64,000 nt of DNA from Roseinatronobacter domitianus. Its GTDB lineage: Bacteria > Pseudomonadota > Alphaproteobacteria > Rhodobacterales > Rhodobacteraceae. The notes beneath the pieces are model-generated. The model was not told the origin of the DNA. It saw only the letters and a program-made list of their open reading frames with translations, and searched no databases. The translations under genes were made by a program, and so were the position numbers. Shown piece by piece: positions 34,430-42,922 of the stretch. The stretch is from contig NZ_JALZWP010000003.1 of the NCBI RefSeq assembly GCF_023336755.1, forward strand, positions 62,001 to 126,000, written 5' to 3'. Each line of letters opens with the position of its first letter. The first letter of the stretch is position 1.

Positions 34430-35335
34430 TCATACAGTGGTCAGGGATTGGCGAGCTTCGTCGAGGAGCTTCTTCGCTTCCGACCCTTGCAGGCGGGCAA
34501 TGTCGTCCTGATATTTCAGGATCGCACCCAGCGTGTCGGCGATGGTTTCGGGCGAGAGTTCAAGCACATCGAGTGCGAGCAGGCATTTCGCCCAATCGAT
34601 GGTTTCAGCCACACCCGGTTTCTTGAACAGGTCTTCCGTGCGCAGGCGCTGCACAAAAGCAACGACTTCACGCGAGAGGGTATCCGAGGCCTCGGGGGCG
34701 CGGGCTTGCAAAATGGCGCGCTCGCGGTCGAAGCTTGGGTAATCAACCCAGTGATAGAGGCAGCGGCGCTTGAGCGCATCGTGCACTTCGCGCGTGCGAT
34801 TCGAGGTGAGAATGACGATCGGCGGGGTCGCGGCCTGAATCGTGCCCAATTCGGGAATCGTGACCTGAAAATCGGAGAGAGCTTCGAGCAGGAAGGCTTC
34901 GAACGGTTCGTCGGTTCGGTCGATTTCGTCGATGAGCAGCACCGGCGCACCGCCGGGCTGCGGACGCATTGCTTCGAGCAGGGGGCGTTCGATCAGGTAG
35001 TCGGCGCCGAAAAGACGCGCGTGCAGGTCGGTCTTGTCGCCAGAGGCTTCGGCGCTGCGAATGGCGAGCATCTGGGCTGCGAAATTCCATTCATAGACCG
35101 CAGAGGCCGCGTCGAGCCCTTCATAGCATTGCAGCCGGATCAGGCGACGACCGAGGGCTGAGGCGAGAGCCTTGGCGATTTCGGTCTTGCCGGTGCCGGG
35201 CTCACCCTCAAGAAAAATAGGTCGACCGAGCTTGAGCGCCAGAAACAGAACGGTCGCCAGCGCACGGTCGGCAAGATAGGATTGCCCGGCAAGCAGGGTC
35301 TGCGTGGCGTCGATACTGCTGGGATTGTCGGTCAT
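34430..35335 (-). CDS. MoxR-type AAA ATPase, CoxD-like
   Basis: 301 residues. Walker A is EGEPGTGKTEIA, Walker B LLIDEIDRTDEPFEAFLLE, sensor region VILTSNRTREVHDALKRRC. These are the features of the CoxD/MoxR group, chaperone-like ATPases that work with a VWA partner. That partner is encoded next (33037). The ATG at 35335 suits the family; the open frame further upstream reaches into the ccmF gene and is ignored. It is divergent from ccmF. Confidence 0.9.
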   Translation of the reverse strand: MTDNPSSIDATQTLLAGQSYLADRALATVLFLALKLGRPIFLEGEPGTGKTEIAKALASALGRRLIRLQCYEGLDAASAVYEWNFAAQMLAIRSAEASGDKTDLHARLFGADYLIERPLLEAMRPQPGGAPVLLIDEIDRTDEPFEAFLLEALSDFQVTIPELGTIQAATPPIVILTSNRTREVHDALKRRCLYHWVDYPSFDRERAILQARAPEASDTLSREVVAFVQRLRTEDLFKKPGVAETIDWAKCLLALDVLELSPETIADTLGAILKYQDDIARLQGSEAKKLLDEARQSLTTV

Positions 35336-35515
35336 GCGGCGTCCTTGTGCCAAGGTTTGGATCACGCTGGCGCGGGTCTGGAGCTTGGTCAAGACTGGAT
35401 CATGGCGCTTGCGACCATTGGACAAGCCTGCGTTGACGCGCCTGTGACCCTTGACCGCATCCGCATATGCTATCAGTTGTTTGCTAGCTTCATCGCATAG
35501 GTTATCACCGGACCC

Positions 35516-37492
35516 ATGATAGTAGAACTCGGACACTTCGCCCTCATACTTGCTTTTGCCGTGGCATTGGCACAAACCGTGATCCCGTTGGTCGGCGCCC
35601 ATAAAGGCTGGCGCGCCTGGATGGGGGTTGCAGCCCCCATGGCCAGCGTTCAATTCACTTTGACCGCGCTCTCCTACGCTGCGCTGACATACGCCTTCAT
35701 CGTATCGGATTTCTCCGTCAAGCTTGTAGTGGATAATTCGCACACGCTGAAGCCGCTGCTATACAAGCTGTCGGGCGTTTGGGGCAATCATGAAGGGTCG
35801 ATGCTGCTCTGGGTGTTAACCCTGACTTTGTTCGGGGCCTCCGCCGCATGGTTCGGCGGCAACCTGCCACGCAGCCTGCAAGCCCGGGTGTTGGCGGTTC
35901 AATCTTCGGTGACGGCGGCCTTCATGGCCTTCACCATCTTTACGTCAAACCCCTTCACCCGTTTGGCCCAGCCACCCTTTGACGGCACCGACCTGAACCC
36001 GCTTCTGCAAGACCCTGGTTTGGCGTTTCATCCGCCGTTTCTGTATTTGGGCTATGTCGGGCTGTCTATGGCGTTCAGCTTTGCCGTGGCCGCCCTGATC
36101 GAAGGCCGGGTCGATGCGGCTTGGGGACGCTGGGTGCGTCCCTGGACGCTGGCCGCTTGGGTGTTTCTGACCATCGGCATCGCGCTTGGGTCGTGGTGGG
36201 CCTATTATGAATTGGGCTGGGGTGGCTACTGGTTCTGGGACCCGGTGGAAAACGCCAGTCTTATGCCATGGCTGTTCGCGGCAGCATTGCTGCACTCTGC
36301 CATCGTGGTGGAAAAACGCGAGGCGCTGAAAAGCTGGACAATCCTGCTGGCAATTCTGGGCTTCGGTTTTTCGCTAATGGGCACGTTCGTGGTGCGCTCG
36401 GGGTTGCTGACATCTGTCCACGCCTTCGCCACAGACCCGGATCGCGGGATCTTCATCCTGCTGATCATGGCGGCCTTCTTGGGCGGTGCGCTTACGCTAT
36501 TTGCCTTCCGCGCCGAACAACTGGAAGCGAAGGGCGTGTTTTCCACCATCAGCCGCGAATCGGCCTTGGTCATGAACAATGTCTTGCTGGCCGTGTCGTC
36601 CTTCGTGGTGTTCATCGGGACGATGTGGCCGCTGGTGTCTGAAATGGTGTTCGACCGTGTGTTGTCGGTCGGTCCGCCCTTCTTTGACGCCGCCTTCACA
36701 CCCTTCGCGGTCGCGTTGGCCATGATCCTGCCGATTGGTGCCATGATGCCTTGGAAACGCGGCAACCTGTCGCGGGTGATGCGCCCGCTTTGGGGGCTGG
36801 CTGCGTTGTCGCTGGCCATGGGCGCATTGGTCTGGGCCATGCAGACCGGCAACTCTGCGATCGTGCCTGTTGGTGTCGCGCTGGGGCTTTGGGTTGTGAT
36901 GGGAGCAGCCGCTGATTTGTGGCTTCGCACCGGGCGCGGGGGCATCGGGAACCGTCTGGCCCGTCTGACCCGCCTGCCGCGCGCGGATTGGGGCAAGGCC
37001 ACGGCGCATGCCGGGCTGGGCATGACCGTCTTTGCCGTTGCCGCGCTAGAGGGGTGGCAAAGCGAAGATATCCGCGTGTTGCAGATTGGCGAGAATTTCG
37101 ACAAAGGCGGCTACACACTGACCTTGGCTGGCGTGGAACGCGTGCAAGGGCCGAACTATACCTCGACCATGGGGATCATAGAGGCCACGCGCGACGGTGA
37201 ACCCGTATCTGTGTTGCGCCCGGAAAAGCGGTTCTACCCGATTGCCGGAATGCCCACGACCGAAGCCGCGATCAATTACAAAATCCACCGCGACCTGTAT
37301 GTAACGCTGGGCGATCCGCAGGATAATGGTGGCTGGGCCGTGCGAACCTATATCAAGCCATTTGCCAACTGGCTCTGGATGGGCTGCGCGCTTATGGCGC
37401 TGGGGGGCTTGTTGTCGCTGAGCGACCGCCGCTACCGGGTGGCTGCCGGTGCCAAAAAGCGGGTCGGGCCCAACGCGGTGCCTGCCGAATGA
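35516..37492 (+). CDS. ccmF: Cytochrome c-type biogenesis protein, heme lyase CcmF
   Basis: 658 residues, about 15 membrane segments. The WWD heme-binding signature is GGYWFWDPVENASLMPWL, and SGVWGNHEGSMLLWVLTLTL and NPFTRL are further hallmarks. CcmF with CcmH attaches heme covalently to apocytochrome c in the periplasm. The stop overlaps the ccmH ATG (ATGA). The sox cluster in this window encodes about eight CxxCH hemes per set (SoxX, A, D, E), which depend on this system. Confidence 0.97.
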   Translation: MIVELGHFALILAFAVALAQTVIPLVGAHKGWRAWMGVAAPMASVQFTLTALSYAALTYAFIVSDFSVKLVVDNSHTLKPLLYKLSGVWGNHEGSMLLWVLTLTLFGASAAWFGGNLPRSLQARVLAVQSSVTAAFMAFTIFTSNPFTRLAQPPFDGTDLNPLLQDPGLAFHPPFLYLGYVGLSMAFSFAVAALIEGRVDAAWGRWVRPWTLAAWVFLTIGIALGSWWAYYELGWGGYWFWDPVENASLMPWLFAAALLHSAIVVEKREALKSWTILLAILGFGFSLMGTFVVRSGLLTSVHAFATDPDRGIFILLIMAAFLGGALTLFAFRAEQLEAKGVFSTISRESALVMNNVLLAVSSFVVFIGTMWPLVSEMVFDRVLSVGPPFFDAAFTPFAVALAMILPIGAMMPWKRGNLSRVMRPLWGLAALSLAMGALVWAMQTGNSAIVPVGVALGLWVVMGAAADLWLRTGRGGIGNRLARLTRLPRADWGKATAHAGLGMTVFAVAALEGWQSEDIRVLQIGENFDKGGYTLTLAGVERVQGPNYTSTMGIIEATRDGEPVSVLRPEKRFYPIAGMPTTEAAINYKIHRDLYVTLGDPQDNGGWAVRTYIKPFANWLWMGCALMALGGLLSLSDRRYRVAAGAKKRVGPNAVPAE

Positions 37493-37950
37493 GGGCGCTG
37501 CATCTCATAGCCGTTGCGCTGATGCTGGCCCTGAACGGGCCAGCCTTGGCCGTGCAGCCGGATGAAATTCTGGACAATCCGGTGCTGGAGCAGCGGGCGC
37601 GCGACCTGTCATCGGGGCTGCGGTGCCTTGTGTGCCGCAACGAATCCATCGACGAATCGAATGCCGATCTGGCCCGTGACATGCGCATCTTGGTGCGCGA
37701 ACGGCTTGTCGCAGGCGACACCGATGATGAGGTTGTCGCCTTTCTGGTGGATCGGTTCGGTGAATATGTCTTGCTACGCCCGACCACCGAAGGCAGCAAC
37801 GTGATCTTGTGGATTGCGGCGCCTACGCTGTTCCTGTTCGCGCTGGGTGGCGCGTTGATCTACCTTCGCAACCGCGCCCGGCAACAGCCCGACACTACCG
37901 ACCTGAGCGACGCAGAAAAGCAAAGGCTGAATGAGTTGCTGAACGACTAA
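37489..37950 (+). CDS. ccmH: Cytochrome c-type biogenesis protein CcmH
   Basis: 153 residues. An N-terminal signal (LIAVALMLALNGPALA) is followed by the apocytochrome-binding thiol motif LRCLVCRNES (CxxC) and one C-terminal membrane anchor (SNVILWIAAPTLFLFALGGA). It reduces the CxxCH thiols for heme attachment. ATGA overlap with ccmF. No ccmI follows, so other ccm genes must lie elsewhere. Confidence 0.96.
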   Translation: MRALHLIAVALMLALNGPALAVQPDEILDNPVLEQRARDLSSGLRCLVCRNESIDESNADLARDMRILVRERLVAGDTDDEVVAFLVDRFGEYVLLRPTTEGSNVILWIAAPTLFLFALGGALIYLRNRARQQPDTTDLSDAEKQRLNELLND

Positions 37951-38019
37951 CGCAAGGTCCGGGCTTTCACCTGCCCCGGCTTTGCGCCACTATCGCGCCA
38001 GATCAGGCGTGAGGACATC

Positions 38020-38796
38020 ATGGATTACCAGACGATCACAACCCGCGAAGACGGCGGCATCGGCATTGTCACGCTGGCGCGCCCCGACATGATGAACGCG
38101 CTCAACCGCCAAATGCGGGCCGAACTGACCCATGCGCTGAAAGACCTGGCCAGCCGGGTGCGCGTGCTGGTTTTGACCGGCGAAGGTCGGGCGTTTTGTT
38201 CTGGGCAAGACCTGGGCGATGGCGGCAGCGCCGCCGATATCGACCTGGAACGCACGCTGCGCGAAGAATACGAACCGATGCTGCGCGCGATCTATGACGC
38301 GCCTGTGCCGGTGATCTGTGCGGTGAATGGCGCAGCGGCAGGGGCAGGGGCCAATCTGGCGCTGGCGGCGGATGTGGTCATTGCGCAAGACGATGCGGTG
38401 TTCATTCAGGCATTTTCCAAGATCGGGCTGATCCCGGATGCAGGCGGCACATGGTTCTTGCCACGACAGGTGGGCTTTGCCCGCGCCATGGGGGCCATGC
38501 TGTTTGCAGAACGGATCACAGCGCAACAGGCCGTGGACTGGGGCATGATCTGGGAAACCGCCCCCGCTGGCGCGTTTGAGACACTCTGGATGGCACGGGC
38601 ACGCATGTTGGCTGATGGACCAACAGTGGCCTATCGCAACATCCGCCGCGCGCTGCGCGACAGCCTGTCGAACCCGCTGAACACGCAACTGGAGCTGGAA
38701 GCGCGCTTGCAGGCAGAAGCCGGCAAGACCCGCGATTTCAAGGAAGGCGTGCTGGCATTTCTGGAAAAGCGCCCCGCCAGTTTCGAGGGCCGCTAA
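38020..38796 (+). CDS. Enoyl-CoA hydratase/isomerase family protein (PaaG-like)
   Basis: 258 residues, crotonase fold. Oxyanion-hole regions are LTGEGRAFCSGQDLGDGG and NGAAAGAGANLALAADVV; FIQAFSKIGLIPDAGGTWFL is typical of the PaaG group (2-(1,2-epoxy-1,2-dihydrophenyl)acetyl-CoA isomerase). The catalytic Asp expected in the PDAGG stretch is present. No other phenylacetate (paa) genes are nearby, so a general enoyl-CoA hydratase role is also possible. It starts 70 bases after ccmH. Confidence 0.87.
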   Translation: MDYQTITTREDGGIGIVTLARPDMMNALNRQMRAELTHALKDLASRVRVLVLTGEGRAFCSGQDLGDGGSAADIDLERTLREEYEPMLRAIYDAPVPVICAVNGAAAGAGANLALAADVVIAQDDAVFIQAFSKIGLIPDAGGTWFLPRQVGFARAMGAMLFAERITAQQAVDWGMIWETAPAGAFETLWMARARMLADGPTVAYRNIRRALRDSLSNPLNTQLELEARLQAEAGKTRDFKEGVLAFLEKRPASFEGR

Positions 38797-39085
38797 AGAA
38801 CACCTGCCCTTCGGGTTTGGTCTGGCTCCGAGACCCGGAACCGATTCGTTCGGCCACGGCGACACTATCGGCGCATTACGTTGCGATCAGCGCGAGCGCT
38901 TTCTCTGTTCCATTCAATTCAATGGGCAAGCCCCAGTTTCCAGCCCTCCTAAGGCTCTAATACGTCTTGTCGTGGACGCGCATCGGCAGCCCTGAACGCA
39001 TGAACGCGCAAAAGCGGTGCGGAACCGTTGCGAAAAACGCATCCTGCGACCGTGCGTCGCAGTGCATTCTGCCCCTTAAATATTC
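38797..39085. other. Intergenic region before the orphan membrane protein; no gene seen
   Basis: About 290 bases after the hydratase gene with no convincing coding frame, no tRNA and no clear terminator. It becomes sharply AT-rich only in the last 20 bases (from about 39076), where a candidate operator begins. Confidence 0.5.
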
Positions 39086-39105
39086 ATATTCATATTTGTA
39101 AATAT
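39086..39105. promoter_or_regulatory. Candidate ArsR/SqrR-type operator upstream of orphan membrane protein
   Basis: ATATTC (39086-39091), eight bases, AAATAT (39100-39105): 11 of 12 arm positions match ATATTC-N8-GAATAT. It also contains the shorter perfect inverted repeat TCATATTT-GT-AAATATGA (39090-39107). It ends just before AGGAGG (39109-39114) and the ATG at 39120, where a repressor would block transcription or early elongation. The same motif occurs twice in the sox cluster (59608, 62032). Confidence 0.5.
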
Positions 39106-39119
39106 GATAGGAGGGCATC

Positions 39120-40325
39120 ATGTCGACCCGCAAACCATCCGATACCTATTCGCCGCTCTACTTCCTCGCCTCTGTCGGCGCCGGTGGCCTGACGGTGACA
39201 TTCTTCATGTGGTTGATGTTCTGGATTCCGCATCCCGGCAAAACCGTCCCGGTGTTCGAAGACATCATGGCCGCATTCGCCAGCGGCACCCCCATGACCC
39301 AAGCCATGATCGTGACCGCCGTGGCCGGGATCGCGTTCTTTGCCTTTCAGAACATCAAGTTCCTGATCTGGAACCTGCAACGCTACAGCGCATGGCGCAA
39401 AACCGACGCCTTCGCGGCATTCGCCAAGACCAACGCGCAGAGCCAGATGCTGGCGCTGCCCTTGGCACTGGCCATGGCCGTCAATGGCGGCTTCATCGCG
39501 GGTCTCGTCTTTGTTCCGGGCCTGTGGTCGATCGTGGAATACCTGTTCCCGTTGGCAATGGTTGCCTTTATGGCCATCGGTGTTTTGGCCCTGAAACAAT
39601 ATGGTGGCTTTCTGGGCCGCGTGCTGACGGAAGGCGGCTTCAACTGCGCGGCCAACAATAACTTTGGCCAAATCCTGCCCGCGTTCGCCTTTGCCATGGT
39701 TGGTGTCGGCCTGTCCGCCCCTGCGGCGATGAGCACAAGCGCCACGGTTGCCGGCACGTCAATTGCCATCTCGACCTTCTTCCTGATGACAAGCGCGCTG
39801 ATCGCGGTGGTTGCCATGTTCCTTGGTCTGCGTTCCATGATGGAAAACGGTGCAAATGCCGAAACCGCGCCGACGCTGCTTATCATCGTCCCGCTTCTGA
39901 CAGTGCTGGGCATTCTGATGCTGCGCCAAGCGCATGGGTTCGGGGTGCATTTCGGCATTGACGAAGGCGCCGGGGCCACGCTGGCTTTGACCTCTAAGTT
40001 GCTGGCCACGCAAGTCGCCATCCTGCTGTTTGGTGGTTTGGTCTTGGTCAAGCAGGGCTATGCAGGCCGTTTCCTCTTTGGGTCGGAAAACTCTGCCGGT
40101 GCTTATGCGCTTGTCTGCCCCGGTGTGGCGCTGTCGGTCATGTTGCAATTCTTCCTGAATAACGGGTTGGTCAAGGCCGGAATCTTGGACAAGTTTGGCA
40201 TTGCTTTCTGGGCCATCACGGCGCTGGCGATTGCAGCACAAGTCGCGATGATCTGGCTGGTGCTGCTGCTGAACCGTCGCCATTTCAGCGCATCCAACGG
40301 TGCCACGCCCGTCCCGGCGGAATAA
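39120..40325 (+). CDS. Polytopic membrane protein of unknown function
   Basis: 401 residues, about ten hydrophobic segments, no signal peptide. The start YSPLYFLASVGAGGLTVTFF resembles the opening of TDT/SLAC1-like anion channels and transporters, but I see no decisive motif. A conserved-looking block is GGFNCAANNNFGQILPAFAF. I have a weak memory of Rhodobacterales homologues filed as 'TsoY family (seleno)protein'; no in-frame TGA is present here. AGGAGG sits five bases before the ATG. It stands alone, with a candidate sulfur-type operator upstream and its own terminator downstream, so it is likely an independently regulated transporter or membrane enzyme (inference). Confidence 0.8.
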   Translation: MSTRKPSDTYSPLYFLASVGAGGLTVTFFMWLMFWIPHPGKTVPVFEDIMAAFASGTPMTQAMIVTAVAGIAFFAFQNIKFLIWNLQRYSAWRKTDAFAAFAKTNAQSQMLALPLALAMAVNGGFIAGLVFVPGLWSIVEYLFPLAMVAFMAIGVLALKQYGGFLGRVLTEGGFNCAANNNFGQILPAFAFAMVGVGLSAPAAMSTSATVAGTSIAISTFFLMTSALIAVVAMFLGLRSMMENGANAETAPTLLIIVPLLTVLGILMLRQAHGFGVHFGIDEGAGATLALTSKLLATQVAILLFGGLVLVKQGYAGRFLFGSENSAGAYALVCPGVALSVMLQFFLNNGLVKAGILDKFGIAFWAITALAIAAQVAMIWLVLLLNRRHFSASNGATPVPAE

Positions 40326-40344
40326 GCCATCACAGAACGACATG

Positions 40345-40375
40345 ACGCGCGCGGCCCAACCGGGCCGCGCGTTTT
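40345..40375 (+). terminator. Rho-independent terminator after the orphan membrane protein
   Basis: A perfect stem CGCGCGGCCC (40348-40357) / GGGCCGCGCG (40362-40371) with loop AACC, followed by TTTTA. Confidence 0.9.
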
Positions 40376-40524
40376 ACATGGTAGCGCCACATCTTGGGGC
40401 GCACCGATAGCCGCACCTTCCATCTGGTGGGCAAAACCCTGCGCGTCGCAGAAAGAGTGCTTGCAACTGGGCGGCACGCTTGGCAGCATTATGCAAGGCC
40501 AAACGCCATGAATGGGAGACCCGC

Positions 40525-41523
40525 TTGGGTATCAGCACCATGACCCCGGCTACCGGGGCAGACGATGCCAGTGTGCATCTAGAATTCGCCGATAACCGCC
40601 TGCTGGTGGAGTTATGTGGCGAGTATGACCGCAACCTGACACAGATCGAAAGCCAGCTCGGCGTGCAGATCGTGCGGCGGGGCAACCAACTGGCCGTCAT
40701 GGGGGATGCGCGCGCCGAAGCAGGCGAAGTGCTGCAATCCATGTATCAGATGCTGACAGAAGGGCGTTCGCTGGATCACGGCGATATTGCCGCGCTGATC
40801 CGGCTGGGCAACCCCGAAGAGGCCGCGCCCGAACAGATGGAAATGTTCCGCGCGGGCCGTCTGGAACTGCGGACGCGCAAGAAAACGATCATCCCGCGCA
40901 CCGAAGCGCAACAGGCCTATACCCGCGCCCTGCTGGACGCAGAGCTGAATTTCGGGATCGGCCCTGCGGGCACCGGCAAGACCTATATCGCCGTTGCCGC
41001 CGCCGTGCAGATGTTTGCCGATGGTCATGTGGACAAGATTATCCTATCCCGCCCCGCCGTGGAAGCGGGTGAGCGGCTGGGCTTCCTGCCCGGCGACATG
41101 AAGGAAAAAGTCGACCCCTACATGCAGCCGCTTTACGATGCGCTGAATGATTTTCTGCCCGGCAAGCAGTTGCAAAAGCTGATGGAAGAGCGCCGGATCG
41201 AAATTGCGCCATTGGCCTTCATGCGCGGCAGGACGCTCTCGAACGCGTTTGTTCTGCTGGACGAGGCGCAGAACGCGACAGAAATGCAAATGAAGATGTT
41301 CCTGACCCGTCTGGGCGAGGGCTCGCGCATGGTCATCACCGGCGACCGCAGCCAGATCGACCTTCCACGTGGCGTGCAATCGGGCCTGCGTGCGGCGGAA
41401 CGGATTCTGGACGGGGTAGACGGCATTCGCTTCAGCTATTTCACATCGTCCGACGTGGTGCGCCATCCGCTGGTGGCCCGCATTATCCGCGCTTACGAAA
41501 AAGACGAGGAAACAAGTGGCTGA
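40525..41523 (+). CDS. phoH: PhoH-like ATPase
   Basis: 332 residues from a TTG at 40525 that has GGGAG upstream; the ATG at 40540 (five codons later) is the alternative. Walker A is FGIGPAGTGKT; ILSRPAVEAGERLGFLPGDM, FVLLDEAQNATEMQMKMFL and MVITGDRSQIDLPRG are hallmark PhoH blocks. An N-terminal KH-like region (LVELCGEYDRNLTQIESQLG) fits the YbeZ type. It acts with YbeY in rRNA metabolism, and ybeY follows with an 8-base overlap. Confidence 0.95.
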   Translation: MGISTMTPATGADDASVHLEFADNRLLVELCGEYDRNLTQIESQLGVQIVRRGNQLAVMGDARAEAGEVLQSMYQMLTEGRSLDHGDIAALIRLGNPEEAAPEQMEMFRAGRLELRTRKKTIIPRTEAQQAYTRALLDAELNFGIGPAGTGKTYIAVAAAVQMFADGHVDKIILSRPAVEAGERLGFLPGDMKEKVDPYMQPLYDALNDFLPGKQLQKLMEERRIEIAPLAFMRGRTLSNAFVLLDEAQNATEMQMKMFLTRLGEGSRMVITGDRSQIDLPRGVQSGLRAAERILDGVDGIRFSYFTSSDVVRHPLVARIIRAYEKDEETSG

Positions 41524-42043
41524 CCTGCTGGACCTTGTTCATGAAGCGGGAGACTGGGACTTATCCGCCTTGCACGGTTTGGCAGAACCTGCGGCTCGCG
41601 CCACCCTGTCGCATGTCGACCTGCCCGCAGCCGAGTATGAAATCGCGCTGCTGGCCTGCGATGACGCGCGGATCGCAGACCTTAACGCGCAGTTTCGCGG
41701 AAAACCGACACCGACGAACGTGCTAAGCTGGCCCGCATGGGATTTGTCTGCCGCAACCGAGGGCGATACGCCCGACCTGCCGCCAGAGGGCGACGTAGAC
41801 GACCCCGAATCGCTGGGCAATATTGCGTTGGCCTTTGAAACCTGCGCCCGCGAGGCGGAAGAACAACGCAAACCGTTTTCCGCGCATGTGACACATCTCA
41901 TCGTTCATTCGGTGTTACATCTTTTGGGTTATGACCATATCCGTGACAAAGATGCCGCGCTGATGGAAGAAACAGAAATCGCGATACTTGCCAGCATGGG
42001 GCTACCGAACCCATATGAGGGCGGGGCCGAGATGCCTCTTTAA
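41516..42043 (+). CDS. ybeY: Endoribonuclease YbeY (rRNA maturation)
   Basis: 175 residues. The zinc site HSVLHLLGYDH (131-141) is the UPF0054 signature; RGKPTPTNVLSWP is the other conserved block. YbeY takes part in 16S rRNA 3'-end maturation and ribosome quality control. The start is GTG at 41516, inside the end of phoH. The order phoH-ybeY-corC-lnt is a conserved operon. Confidence 0.96.
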   Translation: MADLLDLVHEAGDWDLSALHGLAEPAARATLSHVDLPAAEYEIALLACDDARIADLNAQFRGKPTPTNVLSWPAWDLSAATEGDTPDLPPEGDVDDPESLGNIALAFETCAREAEEQRKPFSAHVTHLIVHSVLHLLGYDHIRDKDAALMEETEIAILASMGLPNPYEGGAEMPL

Positions 42044-42058
42044 TGTCGGAAAGGACCA

Positions 42059-42922
42059 ATGGGCGACACAACAGACGGATCTAGCGCGGCGCATGGCGCG
42101 CAAGAGGAAACCGGAACCGAACCGCGCGGGCTGTTTAGCCGCCTGTTCGATGCATTTTCCCCGGACGAGGTCGAGGGCCAGAGCGAAAGACTGGGACGAA
42201 CACTTCCCGGGCTGGCAAATCTGCAACGACTGCGGGTCGAGGATGTGGCCGTCCCCAAAGCGGAAATCGTGGCGCTTAGTGTCGACACGGACCTGAAGGA
42301 CATTGTTCAGGAATTCCGCAATTCAGGCTATTCCCGGATACCGGTTTACGAAGACACGCTCGACAAGCCCCTGGGCCTGCTTCTGCTGAAGGATCTTGCG
42401 CTGCACTACGGGTTCAACGGACATCACGACCTTGACCTTGCACCCTTGCTGCGCCCGATCCTGTATGTTCCACCATCCATGACGCTCTCCGTATTGCTGC
42501 GCAAGATGCAGGCGGACCGCACGCATATGGCGCTGGTCATCGACGAATATGGCGGGGTGGATGGGCTGGTCACGATCGAAGACCTGTTGGAACAGGTCGT
42601 GGGAGAGATCGAGGACGAACACGACACCGAAGAAGAAGTCACCATCCAACGCGTGGATGAGGCCACATACATGGCCGATGCGCGCACACCGCTAGAAGAA
42701 CTGGAAGAGGTGCTGGGCATGACCCTCGCCTATGAGGACATGGATGAGGAGGTCGACACGTTGGGTGGTCTTGTCTTCGTGCTTTCGGGCCATGTTCCGG
42801 TGCGCGGTGAGATGGTAGAGCACCCCTCTGGCCTGGAGTTCGAGGTGATCGAGGCAGACCCACGCCGCATCCGCCGTTTGCGCGTGCATTTGCCCGAAGG
42901 CCTGCAAAGCGCCCCCCAATGA
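42059..42922 (+). CDS. corC: CBS-domain protein, CorC/YbeX family
   Basis: 287 residues, without the membrane DUF21 part. Two CBS domains (about 60-190; EFRNSGYSRIPVYEDTLDKP, ALVIDEYGGVDGLVTIEDLL) are followed by a CorC_HlyC transporter-associated domain (DTLGGLVFVLSGHVPVRGE). Proposed roles include magnesium/cobalt efflux and ribosome-linked functions; neither is shown here. The stop overlaps the lnt ATG (ATGA). Confidence 0.93.
   Translation: MGDTTDGSSAAHGAQEETGTEPRGLFSRLFDAFSPDEVEGQSERLGRTLPGLANLQRLRVEDVAVPKAEIVALSVDTDLKDIVQEFRNSGYSRIPVYEDTLDKPLGLLLLKDLALHYGFNGHHDLDLAPLLRPILYVPPSMTLSVLLRKMQADRTHMALVIDEYGGVDGLVTIEDLLEQVVGEIEDEHDTEEEVTIQRVDEATYMADARTPLEELEEVLGMTLAYEDMDEEVDTLGGLVFVLSGHVPVRGEMVEHPSGLEFEVIEADPRRIRRLRVHLPEGLQSAPQ

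Noticed and set aside
39120-40325. Selenocysteine (in-frame TGA) in the orphan membrane protein
   Set aside because: The frame is open without any internal TGA and the ending is natural, followed by a terminator.
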